From contig JABBOT010000080.1 in the NCBI GenBank assembly GCA_016165875.1, forward strand, positions 12,878,337 through 12,942,336: a DNA stretch of 64,000 bases. Reading direction: 5' to 3'. The translations under genes were made by a program, and so were the position numbers. The stretch is from Acanthopleura granulata. Lineage: Eukaryota > Mollusca > Polyplacophora > Chitonida > Chitonidae. Positions 46,281 to 59,233 of this stretch are shown here, piece after piece (within the stretch, counting starts at the first letter, position 1; the number at the start of each line of letters is the position of its first letter). Below the pieces are notes generated by a model. That model was given only the letters and a program-made list of their open reading frames with translations. It was not told the origin of the DNA and did not search any database.

Positions 46281-48039
46281 CTCGAGTGTGAAATAAATCA
46301 TAATTAATTGTTAAGTATACTATGAAACTTTTAGGTACATTATCCAAGCGAAGGGGGTTCCCAAGTACATGACCTCATCTACCAGCCTGGCGCAAACGCT
46401 GGCAAAAACCAACGTCAAAGTTATATATATATCTGACATCCGATTTGGCACCCAACTGTTATGAATTATTTTAGTATAGTAATAAAGATGTTATCACTTA
46501 TAAACCTGCTCTGACATAGCAATTTATGCGATGTAGAGGTATTTCAGCGTGCTAGCCTTCACTTCTAGGAATGAAGGTCTCCGGGGAATCTTGAAGAATG
46601 CGTTGGTGTGAGGAACCTTTACGAATTCATAAAAGGAGTCTTTCGGAAATGTTGTTTCATTAAACCTTTCATCACTTAAGAACCACAGGTGGGTCTTATC
46701 TATTGTTTACAGATAATTCTATTTCATTTTTAAACAACCATAACTTTTGTCTTGAAGTTCCAAATCCAAATCTCTGTCCCAATTGTTGTGCTTTAGTTAT
46801 ATCGCTGTTAGCCTGTAACTCAAAGGTAATTGCCTGATACAGATGCCTTAATCATGCTAAGGACAACAGCAAACTTGCTCTAGTATCGCATGAACATTGA
46901 ACTGTTCTTTGAGCATCGTCTTTAATATAGTTCATATAAAGCCAACAAATATTCGTAGAAACCTTTCAACAACAGTTTTCCCTAAAGAGTTACTTCTTCC
47001 ATCCGTTTTCGCATATTAAAGGTGAAGAAATTCAACTTTATTGAATTGCGAAGTCAGAGCGTTGTATTACATGAATTAGTAATAGCGTTGTTATAAATTA
47101 ATAATCATCATTATAGCTTTGTTACTTGTGTAATATTTCAGCATTCAGCTCTATCGTTCAGAAGCTGAAACTAATGATTCAAAGTAGGCTACTCAGTATG
47201 ATTGGAGAGAGAAAAAAAAAACACCTTTGTTTGTGGAAATTATGGCTCAACACTTACAATGTGTTAATCCCACTTTATCCTCTTCTGATACGATGATTGT
47301 TATCTTACAAACTGACATAGTTCTAAGCCCCCAAAACACAAAGTCTCTTTGTTGGCTATAAAACAAAGTTTCAGACCCGCTTCATTTAATTATGGACGCA
47401 CGAGAGCTCCTGCTAATGCGTTGAAAACCAGCTAATAGCATCAGCCGATCAAGGCTTTTGTCCTTATGTTTTATCATGTTAATAAAACTGTGGTGGCTTG
47501 TCAATGTAGGAAACTGACAAATACTACTTGATGGGTATTAGATAGCAAAGTAGTTTCAAAAATATCCTAAATTGGGGGTTGCTTGCATAAGTTTTGTGTC
47601 ACTTAACGATTAGAACACCGTGATATTGGAAAGTATTTATTCCTAGGTTTTACGGGACAAAAAAAAAAAAACAAATGACCTTGACCCTTGCCAACTAGCT
47701 CTGTTTCTCTGTTAAAGAAAATACTCGGTAAAACTTTTAACATGTATCTGCCGCTGTGTGCTAACCAAGGCGGCCAGACAAAGTATTGCACAGCTCTGTA
47801 GTCCAGAATCCTGCCGATCAGCCGCGTATAGCAGGGTAAAGTAACAGCACGTTGGCGATTCCACTGTGTAACTGGCTCCTCTCTGCACAGTACCATATAG
47901 TATCCGGTGATTGTTGACTTATGCTGCGAAACCTATTCGATACCGCACAGCCAGTGTATAGTGCGCCAAGCACATTGTTCTACACCAGTAGGTCTACTTT
48001 CACCTAACGTTGGTAAATCAATTTTTCTCGTAAATCACG
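46281..48039. other. No recognised gene
   Basis: AT-rich. A 97-codon minus ORF at 47,603-47,896 runs into a homopolymer (A12 near 47,660) and has no recognisable motif. Confidence 0.4.
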
Positions 48040-48290
48040 TTGACCTATTTTATTTGTTTGGTTTGTGTTTAACCTCGTATTAAACAGTTTTCCAGCAATT
48101 CCACGGCGGCCAAGTTTATTTTGAAGGAAACAGGAATACCGACAACAAATTAAAGCCCTGTGCTACTTACCCTGACTTTTTCCTACCGAATCAACGACCA
48201 CCGGATTTGAACCCGCGACTTCATCTGCCAGAGACATATCAGGTGGGCCCAGAACAATGTTTTTACCAGTAGAATAGTCAGCGAGCGCGC
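48040..48290 (-). mobile_element. tRNA-like SINE, diverged
   Basis: TGTGTTTAACCTCGTATTAAAC and CCACGGCGGCCAAGTTTATT resemble a reversed SINE tail and body. CCGGATTTGAACCCGCGAC at 48,211-48,229 is a reversed B-box-like element. It is an older or different subfamily. Confidence 0.55.
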
Positions 48291-48564
48291 CAAGATGTCC
48301 TATGTCGTTTCACCCTACAAAAAACTATTTTTTTAATAGTTACAAGAGATTGGTTGTATTTTGTTTTCACATTTGCCTCCAGAATAACTATCAGGCGTGC
48401 CTGTCCTGATTGAGCTGGTGTTCTGTCAGAAAGTACTGCACGAGTGGTAACAGTCCAGTACCATCAGATGACAAGTCAGTCATTAATGAATGCCACTCAT
48501 ATAATTGTCAGTCATTATTGCAACCCAGTATGAGCAGCAATTATTAAATGATTCCTTGCACTCG

Positions 48565-48903
48565 TCACAAAAAGAGATGCGTGCGATTGGAACGGGTTGC
48601 GTCTGTATCATCCAAATTGTCTAGACATGCGCCAACATGGGACGTATGCGAGACACTTTGGTTGGTTACCATACTGATACCATACACAGGATGCCATTTT
48701 GTCAAGCTCTGATAAACTTTGTTCAATACTTGGCACCGGTTATTATTATCACTATTATTATCACTATTATTATAAAAACTGGCAATTATCACCCGGACCT
48801 CCTGAACCAGCGTTCTGACATTGAGTTCATTCTTTATGTAATTTATCACGGCTTTCACAGCTTGAATCCCGTCTGTATTCGACTTTTTAGGATTTTCTTC
48901 CAT
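48565..48903 (-). CDS. Uncharacterised ORF, 112 codons
   Basis: Starts MEENPKKSNTDGIQAVKAV, with a protein-like mix of charged and hydrophobic residues, then a low-complexity N/S/D stretch that corresponds to an ATT/ATC microsatellite (48,735-48,772), then VYQSLTKWHPVYGIS. The opposite strand is also open for 96 codons over the same span, but reads as isoleucine repeats through the microsatellite. There are no splice sites or family match. It may be chance. Confidence 0.2.
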   Translation of the reverse strand: MEENPKKSNTDGIQAVKAVINYIKNELNVRTLVQEVRVIIASFYNNSDNNSDNNNRCQVLNKVYQSLTKWHPVYGISMVTNQSVSHTSHVGACLDNLDDTDATRSNRTHLFL

Positions 48904-49479
48904 GATTTAGCTATCATCTATCATTAATTTGTGATTTTTTGTTTTCCCTTATTTTTCGACAGAAAAAGTTTTAGGTGACATAATTCTGAGTCTGGCGTGT
49001 AACACTAATGAAGTGCATGAATATTTTATCTCCTCCTCTCTCCCCTAAATTCACCGCGGACACGCCACACAATTTAGTTCACCAGAATTTACTGTAATAG
49101 CTCTGATGAAGATTAATGTACTGTGTATTTTCCAGCGCACCAGTGTGAATATCTGCTGTGGCGCTAATTCCAGTGCTTGCTTGCCCTTTGTCAGCCACAA
49201 AGGGGTGTTCACTTCCAATATCCACAACACCTGTTTTCACATCAGCGGATAATGTAGATATTATAGAAAATATATTTCACTTCACGGCCTAACGTGGCGT
49301 TCCTGTTAGAGATTTACATGATCTTTTTTACACCAGAAGATAAGAACGTACAGATAACATTTCGAGCTGACTTAATAAAATATCCTTCACACATATAGCA
49401 TGTTTTTTCCAATAACATATTTTATAAACAAAAGGCTGTCTTTATGTGAGATGGTTGAACAATTTATTCTGTAGATCAT

Positions 49480-49930
49480 ACCTGGATTTGAACTCCGATC
49501 TACATACACATCCGCGGTCCATCCATGTACCACTGAAGCCTGAAGTAGATATTCCCTGTAGTACTGACTGAAAAGCCGTCACTGTAACATGAACTTCACG
49601 CAGTGTACTCCAGAGCTTTCACGATGGTTGTAAGTTTTCTGGATGACGTAAGCAGGACAGCCTGTCTAAATCGTAGACCGTTGGCAAGTTACTGACAAAC
49701 AGTCCCAAGGTAGTGTGACCTAGTGATTTTCATATCATATTGACTGATGAAAATTGGTCTTCAGCGACTGGTTATTGTCCCAAAGCCTTTTGTTGTTGAC
49801 TATGAGAATAGAGTGTACAAATTTCATGTCAAAGGCCCTCGTTTGAACCGTTAACTGGTGTACCGCATGATTAGGAATCGAGCACCTTACTCAATGAGCT
49901 ACGGTTGGCTCCCAGGAAATTGTTCAGAAA
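49480..49930 (-). mobile_element. tRNA-like SINE fragments
   Basis: ACCTGGATTTGAACTCCGATC at 49,480-49,500 is a reversed B-box-like element. GGTTATTGTCCCAAAGCC (49,769) and GAATCGAGCACCTTACTCAATGAGC-type text near 49,875-49,905 match the reversed tRNA-like material at 63.84-63.97 kb (GGTTATTGTCGCAAGGGCC). Confidence 0.45.
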
Positions 49931-51159
49931 ATACATTTGAGGATTTTCTTTCTGTATTCTGAGCTGGAAAGCAACTTGTTATTTTTGCCAGTTTATGTTA
50001 CCCGTAAGATATCAACCAAAACTAGAATGTTAAACAGAAATAAGCCTCTGTACATCATCCTCAAGTATTGATCCATCTACCTGTGGGTTATTATTACGAA
50101 AAAAATATCCAGTACTTTGTTAGCCATGTGTAGTTATAAATTAATAACTACCTAACCTTGCCTTACAATCAAGTTAATTGAAAACCGGATATGTAGGTCT
50201 ATGCGTTGCTGTAATTACCTTCCGCTTCATATGTATCGACAGTTAACGTAGGTGACTCGTACATTTACAATTGGCATGCTGTTTACTTGGCACAAAATCA
50301 TGTCCCTCCAACGGCGAAGGTCGACAGGCACATGTTATACGATGCGTTAACTGTTCGCAGTAATTCACAGTCGTCAGAGTTATACAGTACATGTGCTTCA
50401 GAGTTTTTCCGACTGTTGCCAGTTTGGTTGCCAAGCCACTCAATCAACCCATAAAATGGCTGGTTAAAAGCGATAAGTTGGCTTGAGCATCTTGTTACTG
50501 GAGTAAGGAGTAAGGTAGTTCCTAAAGATAAATCTTCGCAAAACAAAACCACCTCTAAAGCCGATAGTATGTATTTTCCTCTTCATGTCGGTAAAGTCTA
50601 CAGCATCTACATTAATAAAACAGTACTAGCATACAAATTAGGTACTTTCGAGAAAACAGACAGGTGCATCATGTTTGACCCATTGTATACTTCCTTTGGT
50701 GTTAATAAGCTCATTCAAACAGAATCACGTCTTTGTAATTTGCTACTAACAGGGACCTTTGATATCTGCCCTAGCCGGGTTCCCCGAGGTGCTAATCTAA
50801 GCACTAAAGATATTTACAGACTATCTCAGTAAAGGATGCCGCCATTATTGCTGTGTGCAGACGGTACCGTTATATTCCTATACAGATCAGATGCCTATAC
50901 CTACTTCCACCGAGAGAAGACATTAAGACCTGCTGGTCCAAAGTTCATTATTTATTATCCTAGTCTTGCCCTGTAGTGCGGCAGCTGATGATAGCCTCGG
51001 GCAAAGGCGGTCTATTTACTCCCCATACCTTGCTAACGTTGTGAGGTTTCACTTAACCTCATATTCGCACACCTCTTTGTTTTCTCGTGACTATACACTT
51101 AATCCTTTATGCAGGAAAAGCTGCAAATTGTTCGGGCGACTGTCACATATATATATATA

Positions 51160-51410
51160 TATGGATAAGCTTTCAAAGACGATTTTCTCCAGGTCAAGTT
51201 TTTAGACGACCTCTTCTGGAGGGAGGAGATGGCGACAAGTCAGAGACATAATAGTTCATTCAGCCCGGAGCCACTGGGATTTGAAGCCGTTCGTGCAACT
51301 GCCGCACAGTTCTTTTCGACGTTCGAGAAGACGATTTTGTTCAGGTCAAGTCACGAGACGATACCTTCTGGGAAGGAAATGGTGACACGTCAGAGACGAG
51401 TAGGATTTGC
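51160..51410 (+). repeat. Tandem duplication of ~147 bp
   Basis: AAGACGATTTT(C/G)T(C/T)CAGGTCAAGT occurs at 51,177 and 51,330, each followed by GACGA..(C/T)CT(C/T)TCTG and GGTGACA(A/C)GTCAGAGACG. A second-copy frame (TFEKTILFRSSHETIPSGKE) is open through 51,435. The first copy has a stop in it. A short (TA)n lies at 51,148-51,162. Confidence 0.65.
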
Positions 51411-51439
51411 TAGCTGTACGCACCGTGAGTCTTGACGCT

Positions 51440-52920
51440 GTTAACGGGCGTCTGGTCGGGTCTAGGGAACTCTGCCCTTTTCTGACGAGCTAAATCGTAA
51501 ATAATTGTCTTTAGCCGAGTCGATAATGTGTCCAGACCGAGGGGATGAGACACTTCAGCCCTTAGCGGGATCAAGTTATCCTTCACATACTAACGAGCAG
51601 TTGATGAGTAACCAGTTGGCATCAAGCTTCCCACACTGACGGCATCATTTCGCAGATTATGCCAAACCACTCCGTTAAAATCATAGGTTGAAACCAAAGC
51701 TAGGGTCTCTCCTATATTCAGAATTACCCCTTTTATGCCGTGATCTTCCCTTGAGTAAAGTGGTCATAGATTGTATGTTTTTGAATTTATCTCTGATAGG
51801 CATTGCAAGTGACCCTCAGGGAATATTTTACAACTTTTCAGTGTACAAGGTAAAACTACCACACTGTAATAACACCTGGTGTATTTTTACAATAAAATTT
51901 TATCGCGCCTAAGAGCTGGGAATGTACAACACCCATCGTATATACACCAACTTTATGTAAGTTAGACAGGGAATTAGTGTATGTAGTTGGTTGATGTTTC
52001 AATACTGTAATTCTACAACAGATACTCGTATTTGTACAGTAACTCTTGTTGACCTACACCATTGTTTCTGTGAAATATTTACAGCATGTTTATCTGTTGT
52101 AAAATACAGCAAAATGTATTTTTAACTTATTCATTTGACAGGTGTTTTAAGTCTTATTCCAGAATACAGGAAAATGTTGTGTAAATATATACAGACAATT
52201 TACACAGCCCAGTGTATAAAAATTGTGTGAGAAAATCAGTTAAAGTGAAAGAAATCAGTTTTTATGTTTCCTTACTGAGTTATACCAGAGCTTTTCAACT
52301 GTGGGCGGCATTGGACTAAAATGCGCGCAACATCGTTGACCCCTGGACCTTGGTTTTCTGTGATGCCCTCCTGGTCAAATGCCTGGAGAAGAGGGAGATT
52401 TCCTTTCAAGCATGTAGTGGCAGGCTGATTTGTGCAAGGAAAAATATGTCACTTTAGTGTTTTGCCAGCCAAGAAGGAAAATGCATCTCTTGGAGTTGAG
52501 CAAGAAGATTGTGCTCACCTGCTGTGTCATTTCTTTTTCGGGAGGTAATCAAACCCTTATCTGTTGTTGAAATTGTTTATTGACTTTCTTTCCATTGCAT
52601 TTGTTGTGTTTACCTAGTGGTTGCGATTAGTTAGCTGTAATTTTATATTTGTATGTGTTGCCATCAGTTTACAGAATGATAGTGATAATGATTTCGTCAT
52701 GTAGTCGGGGCCCTCATTAAGTGACTAGTCCATGTTAAAAGATAGGAATATGAAAAACTAAAGCATAGAGAGTAAAACCAGAATAGTGAATACAGTGTGA
52801 TAGTTGGCAAATGGCCACACGTTACAGGTGAAATCCGGCCTCTGGTCAATTTACCTCAGCCAGCGTTCATGTAAGTGCTTAACAAGTAACAACTTGCGCG
52901 TCCCCCAGCAGCATGGTTTA
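51440..52920. other. No recognised gene
   Basis: AT-rich unique-looking sequence with short ORFs only. No SINE recognised. Confidence 0.4.
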
Positions 52921-52927
52921 AGCAGAA

Positions 52928-54249
52928 TTACGTAAAAAAATGCAGTGATGTTAAATGTAATATACGAGTCGCCATTGGTCTAGAATTAATAAAAAAACGC
53001 TGTGTTGGCATCGCAAAGTTGTCTCGTCCTAGCCAATAACGGCTTTCCTTTGTTGGACTGGAACACAGTTTTTGCATGTCTGTAAGCCATGTCGCCCTGT
53101 TTCTTGAAATCGTGTCTAATTCCGCATTACCCGAGGTTAGGGGATTTATATGCATGGTGTTGAATAACATTGCCAAGTTGGATGCATGAATGAATAGTTG
53201 CAATCTTGAACGTTGGTTTGAAAATTGATTTCTTTCCACTGACCTGGGCGGATAATGGCGGACGATTGGTATAAAAATGTCTGATCTAGTTTTATAAGGC
53301 CGTTCTACATACTGCCTGCACCTGTAGCTAAATACTTGATTCAATAATTCATTTATGGTTTTTCAAATTATTCTCGCGATTCGTCCATACTGGTGGACTC
53401 CTGGTATTCGAATGTCTATTATGACGTCTAGATTTATAGGGACGTTCTTTAGACTGGATGTACGTGTCTAGGTCAGTACTCATATTCATGATGATTAAAT
53501 AATTCATTTATGGCTTTTCAAATTGGTCTCGCGATTATTGATTTGGAAAGTCTGTTATGGTGGTGTATTAGTATGCAAATATCTGTTGTGACGCACAGAT
53601 TCATAAGAACATCGCCGGACTGGTTCTACGCCTGTCCTGATCATCTTGATCAATCAGTCGGGGTAAATAATTCATTCAGGGATTCCTCACTGGCTCCCAG
53701 GCTTAATGGGTCCATATCAAAACCAGTGGTCATCGACTCAAGTAGTCGGAGGATTTCCCATCTTCTGTTCAGACAGTGATCCCCTAATCATTGTTACTCC
53801 TTGTATATTTCACGATTTCGTTGGTTTCTAGACTCGTTCAGCTTCACAGTGTCAAAGTTTCTTATTCGCTGCGCTACGGAAGATCCCTTGACTTCTACGA
53901 CAATCGCTCGCAGGATAGGCCAAAACATGGCCAACCAGAGAAATCTCTCAGCACGTTCTTCTTTGTTTTTAAATCGATGTTGACTGATCATGTGACCAGA
54001 ATTCTGCCCTGCAAACTTAAGACAGACACTCTGATTGACCACAACAACTTCGCTCAGGCACCTTATTGGTGTATTAATGTATTTGAACTGAACTCGAATA
54101 ACCCACCCCAAAATGCCAAAGTCATTCCTGTAGGGATGACGTCTGATATCAAGGCTAGTCGATAAAAACGACGGTATATAGGGTAAAAAAAACGTCCGAG
54201 TTTGCTTACATTTAATGATGGTCACAGGTGTGACAAATGTGCTTTCCAC
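52928..54249 (-). pseudogene. Unknown minus-strand gene or element with a tandemly repeated module
   Basis: A 151-codon frame (54,249-53,794) reads HRFKNKEERAERFLWLAMFW and GSSVAQRIRNFDTVKLNES. After two close stops the same frame continues through MTTGFDMDPLSLGASEESL to LNELFTPTD. Then a module of about 50 residues is present three times: NRYLHTNTPP..INNRETNLKSHK (53,497-53,667), ERPYKSRRHNRHSNTRSPP with NRENNLKNHK (53,343-53,496), and VERPYKTRS with RHYPPRS (in the ORF 53,344-52,928). The modules are basic (R, N, H, K). Frameshifts and stops separate them. The repeat DNA is obvious; the coding reading is inference. It could be a retroelement gag-like protein or a decayed cellular gene. The + strand of 53,791-54,165 is also open (124 codons). 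Confidence 0.35.
53343..53680. repeat. Tandem repeat of ~150-170 bp
   Basis: AATAATTCATTTATGG(T/C)TTTTC occurs at 53,344 and 53,501, and AATAATTCATTCAGGG starts a third unit at about 53,667. A more diverged unit lies left of 53,343. Confidence 0.8.
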
Positions 54250-54659
54250 AGACTCTCTGGTGCTTGACCTAAAACTGGCTCTTCAGATGAGAAAATTCAT
54301 GTATTTAGTGTGAAATGTCCTGTCATGTACATATAATTACCCTGCTGTCCACGATCGTGTCTATCGTGACCTTTCCCCAAGGTCAGCTTCGGAGAGTTCA
54401 TCTCGTCCTGGCTTCTTTTCATTTTCGCGTCGTCGACGTAACGCAGATTCCATTATCTACATTTACAGTAGTCTCGAAGTCTCGACTAGTCTAGTCTGTC
54501 ATAGGAATTATCACCTCATGCTCATGGCGTTTTCGCCCACAGTCAAAACAAGCCGTTGCTCGAGTACATGTTTATCTTATAACTGTTTGTGATAGCCAAC
54601 TGTGTGAAGAGTCAAGACAACTGTAAATAGAGAAAATAAGCTATATCTGAATGTATGTA

Positions 54660-55165
54660 ATTATAATTAACAAAGGTTTTGGCATCTACACCTAAAAGTC
54701 ATTACGCTTGACAACGGTGTTAGTAACTACACCGAAACGTAACTACGCTTGAGAGAACGGTAGTTGTATCTAAATCGGAACGTTATTACGCTTGACAACG
54801 ATGTTAATAACCACACTGGAACTTAACCATGCCTGAAAACAGTGTTGGTATCTACACCCAAACGTAATCACGCTTGACAACGGTTTTAAAATCTGCGCCC
54901 AAACGAAATTACGTTAGACACTAGTGTTAACAGCTATACACCGAAAAGTAATCATTTCTGTGAACGGTTATAGTATATACACCCAAACGTAATTACGTTG
55001 AAAACGGTGCTAATAGCTGTTCAAAAACATAGTTATGTTTGAGAAACATGCTGCTATCTACTCCGAAACGTAGCAATCCTTAAAAAGGTGTTAGGTGTAA
55101 TTACATTTGAGAGAGGTGTTTACATCTACACCGAAAGGTATTTATGCTTGAGAATGGCCTTTATT
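54660..55165. repeat. Minisatellite, ~46-bp unit, about eleven copies
   Basis: Units have the form ATCTACACC(C/G)AAACGTAA, TTACGCTTGA(C/G)A and ACGGTGTTA. Spacing is 43-48 bp and the copies are diverged. All frames contain stops, so it is not a coding repeat. Confidence 0.9.
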
Positions 55166-56510
55166 TGAACTTAGAGGCGTCATTCAGAAGGAGGTACCTT
55201 TTTTTTGTTCTCGCTAGAGAAACTTTCTGCGGGATTTGTTTTCCATTCCAGCTAAGCCGTAGAGTAAAATGTACGAAGAAAAAGGCAATTTTTGTGGCAA
55301 ATTGTCAAAGTGTCGCTTTTTTCACTTACTCCTTTCTACCTGTCTTGGGGCTATGTTGCTATCGTATATACACCTGCATAATTAGCGTGCGTTTGCAAAT
55401 CCTTTTTTTTCTTTTGTTTGACTTCCATGAAAATCTAAGAATGTCATAAAAATTCACAGGTTATTTAAGTTGCAAGAATTATTAATAATGCAAAGTTCTT
55501 ATGCAGGAAAATCACTCACTGTAATCTGCTTTCATGTGTAACTATGTGTAATAAGCCTATGTCGGGCGAAACTTGTCACTCAAGCGTCCAAGGCGTTTTA
55601 AGACGTACCCACTGGGGATTCCTGCATTCGCTGTATACAGTCTAAATATGCGGTTCTCCAAAGACTATGTAACCTATCAGATGTCACTGTAAGATAAATA
55701 TCAAACCTTAGAACTACGAAACTGTCTTAGACTAACGCTTCCTCCAACTTAAACCCTGATTTTGTTATTATGCCTTATAACTGTTTTAAAATGCCATCCC
55801 TTAATAAATTTGTAATTACGTGGATAGGTTACCAGGAAGAAGTCTGGTGCGGTAGTGTGACGGTGCTACAGCAGATGGTGTTTCAGTACAATGTGTCAAT
55901 AGATTATAATAACGTGTTAATCGAAGCAACATTTTAATTGAAACTACATAGGGATTGTCTAACTACATCTAAAAACAGATGTACCAAACCCTGTGTTGCC
56001 ATCACTGTATATATAGAGCTCATTCCAAATAAAGCAACCGACAGGTTTTACCTTCGCACTCTCTTCAACACTTTCACGAAAGCTTTGGACAGAATACATA
56101 TGTAGTAACATATGTACGACTGGTAACGTACGGGTATCTCTGGAGGGTTTATGCACCAAGGATTCTCAACATCCCATTGTGCTATTTTCGCGGGTTTTGG
56201 AATTGTTTCCCAGGGGTGTGTGTCGGGGAGGGGGTTGGAGAAGCTAGATATCACAACATAATGAAGACTTTTCATGTTGAGGAAGGATGTTAGCTTCCAG
56301 ATGAAAGACGTTATGTGCTTCCAACGTTTCCCCCTTTCTTACCTGTTATGCCAATTTCAAACAGTGAATTCATTTAAACATTGATTTCTCTGCAATAACC
56401 CCCAAAAAGCTAACACACGACGGCTTTTATCCTTTGAATGCAAGTCTAGAATGAAATGCTGAATTTCTTTGAGACTGGTCCCTCAACACTCAAATTCAGG
56501 TGCAAGGGTA
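55166..56510. other. No recognised gene
   Basis: A 101-codon + ORF (55,144-55,449) begins inside the minisatellite and is rich in F, L and C, which suggests chance. A G run lies at 56,520-56,528 just after this stretch. Confidence 0.4.
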
Positions 56511-57345
56511 CTACTATCGGAGGGGGGGAATGATAAACAAGTGTCTTGTTCAACTCAGACATCGTTAGACCTTACACAAGATCAAACAAAGAAACATGAA
56601 GACGCTTGCATAAGTTTAATACAAATATTTGAACAAAATAGACAAATAGCAAAAATGACAATAGTATACAGTATATATATTTTCTTACTGATAATAGCAT
56701 CCGAATCCGAATGGAATATTCCGGCTTCCTCAGGCGAGTCAGTCCACGTAAATATAGAATCCACAGTTCTTGGGAATTCTCGAATCGAAGGATGACAATC
56801 CTTTAGTGAAGAACAGCAGTGGGCACGGTGCTCCGACGATGGTTTTAATATCCAAATCCCCGGCGAGGTGCAACTTTCCAGGGCGGACGGGTTGACAGTA
56901 GTGTTCGTTATGCCGAGCTGGCGATGTATGTTTCACTCCTTGGAATTATACGCAAAGTCACTTTCAGGGTAAACTGGGATGAAATGTACGTAATCGCACA
57001 AAGAGACAATGAAAGATACAAGAATCTCCAAAAGAACCTCGCAAACAAAATAGCAAGTGGCAAAACACAAGCTACCGAAGTGCTACGTACAGAAAATTGG
57101 AGTACAAAATGGCGTATGCCGAATGGCGTGAAAACCAAGCTTCAATGATATCCCAGCAAAATCCTGAAGTGGACGTAAATAAGACTCCTTTCAAGTGGAC
57201 ATAAATATGATTGCTTTCAAGTAAATTTGAGTAAAAGGCTTTGAGCTTAACAACTTTGTCGCTGAATTCCAGGGCACGCCACAACGTACACAGATGGAAA
57301 AATGTACGTTAGAGACTGACCCGGTTAGTGCAAAAACAAATAAAA
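56511..57345 (+). repeat. Dispersed repeat, copy 2, with SEA-like reading frame
   Basis: Counterpart of 3990-4950, about 80% identical by eye, lacking about 135 bp near 57,250. The + frame is open from 56,469 to 56,793 (LTQDQTKKHEDA, IFEQNRQIAKMT, WNIPASSGESVHVN). It is then interrupted by one stop and continues as EQQWARCSDDGFNIQ and GLTVVFVMPSWRCM. A small insertion moves it to the frame 56,924-57,148: KVTFRVNWDEMYVIA, then RDNERYKNLQKNLANKI. The spacing of F(R)V, EMY and RD..RY..L...L...I matches the first strand and helix of SEA domains. The second half of the domain is not evident. Confidence 0.55.
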
Positions 57346-58800
57346 GAATATAATACAATATTTAAAAGGCGGCATTCGTAACATCAAGTTTGACATTTCT
57401 GAAAATGGTACTCTGTAATCTTTAACTGGACCTTTACTATAGTGTTTAAACGAAGGAGTTTTATGTGACATGCATTGCTAGACATAAAATGTCACACGAT
57501 CAAAAGTGAGAGTTCCACATTCCAGCATCTTCATAAGCAGTCATCACATCTGAAACACTCCGTCAAATCTATTACGGTTAAACCGAAATAACTGATAAAC
57601 TGCATCAACTATGAAGACTTTATCACGAACGCCCATCATCGTAGGAATCTACTGATTCTTTATTAAGAGACTATATTCCAGCGAAAAATTTGATAGCATT
57701 CCTACAAAACATAAATTTCCCTATATTACCTTTTGCAAAAGTCATATGAAATATCAACACAACACTAGGCGTTTCGGTTTTTTTTTTTTGCATCAAGACA
57801 GACATTCACGTGCTCATACAAATGCATACTGCATACATACCCCAACATGAACGGAAATATATCAGGTAACATGAACGGTTGAAAGAGTGGCAGATAGAGC
57901 ATTCATATTACACATCCTAGATGTAGTATGGAAACCAACGCATTTACATACGCCTACGCATAGAATTACACACGCACACGCAGACACCCATGCAAATTTA
58001 CATACATATATATAGGACAGACAAAGTGCACAAGTAAAATACTCCAAAACGTATACACAACCCATGCAGGCAATATAACACCGATGTTGTCCTGCTAATA
58101 TTGTTCGTCAGTCACCTGCGAAAACGTCCTTTAAAATCTGCTGTGTATATGTTGTAGAGTGGTCTTAATTTTTAAGCCAAAAAAAGAAAAGATGTAATAA
58201 TTTTTACATCGCTAAGGACTTGACAATTTTGACCGGGAAAACGGTATATTTCTGCCGAAGTCTGGTATCAATTTCCTCGATTTTCCTGACGCAATTTGTC
58301 TTTGTCGTAATTTAATTTATCTTAAATTCAGTAACATTGTAATTTATTGCTTTGATAGATTTGTCTTCTCGCAGCATTGTTCCTTGGTCTGAGATTGATT
58401 GGCCATGTTCCCAGCTTAGCTTCTATATTAATCGCTCAGCATCGTTACATTCGGCAATCTGGTACTCGTTCCTATCGCCTGCTACGTCCTCAAAAGTGTC
58501 AAAGCTATACACGACGAAAGAATGTTTTCTTCGATTTTAAATACTTCGGAATTCATATGACTTCATTTTGAGGGAATCACATTGGCCACAACGTCGCAAT
58601 TAGCACAAATTTAACCGACGCAACCACTCGGACAGTCGATAATAAAAGGCAGCGGAATCTAGCATTAGGCAAAATATATACCTTCCCATGATATATCGCT
58701 TTTGGTTGAGGTTAATTAATTTGGTTAAGTGTAGTGTTAATGTAGCAACCATTACGGTTTACAACCATAAAGTACTCAAGCAAAACGAATAAGGAAGATA
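57346..58800. other. No recognised gene
   Basis: AT-rich with a T run at 57,779-57,790 and an alternating CA/TA stretch near 57,950-58,015. A short + frame at 58,352-58,571 (GLRLIGHVPSLASILIA) is open but has no known motif. Confidence 0.4.
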
Positions 58801-58806
58801 AGAAAA

Positions 58807-58852
58807 CACAAGAGTGAGACCGAAGACACCACGGTCTTTCCAAGCTCTTGTG
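58807..58852. repeat. Imperfect hairpin
   Basis: CACAAGAG (58,807-58,814) pairs with CTCTTGTG (58,845-58,852), and AGACCG (58,817-58,822) with CGGTCT (58,832-58,837). It is an interrupted stem around a 9-base loop. Confidence 0.65.
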
Positions 58853-58876
58853 TTAGCTACGAAACGTGAAGGACGG

Positions 58877-59233
58877 TTACAGAATTGTTGAACAAATGAA
58901 CATGATTCTGTCGGCATTCCTTTTATCTCCTGCTATGACGTCCGAACCTGATATGGCCATGTGCTTATGGCTCTTATCATTACATATATGATATATAAAA
59001 TTGATGGAAGTATTGCCAAAAAAGTTTTGTCCAGAAACAGAAATGACGACAACCGATATGGACAAACTCTTGAAATGAGCGCAATACGGCAAACTGTTAT
59101 CAAAGTGAATACAGACAGGGTGGCCTCTGAACTGACGTTTGTATACATGGATATTTTCTTTACATTTATAGTCCGGTGTGATGCACGTGTGGTAAAGACA
59201 AAGTGACATTGCGCTGGTGACAAAGCTATACAT
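58877..59233 (-). other. Overlapping ORFs on both strands, coding status unclear
   Basis: The minus strand is open for 118 codons and the + strand for 81 (58,961-59,206). The + reading (SRNRNDDNRYGQTLEMSAIR, VIKVNTDRVASELTF) has the more protein-like composition. No splice sites, no family recognised. Confidence 0.15.

Noticed and set aside
55144..55449. 101-codon + strand ORF with hydrophobic segments
   Set aside because: Starts inside a minisatellite and is rich in F, L and C from T-rich DNA.
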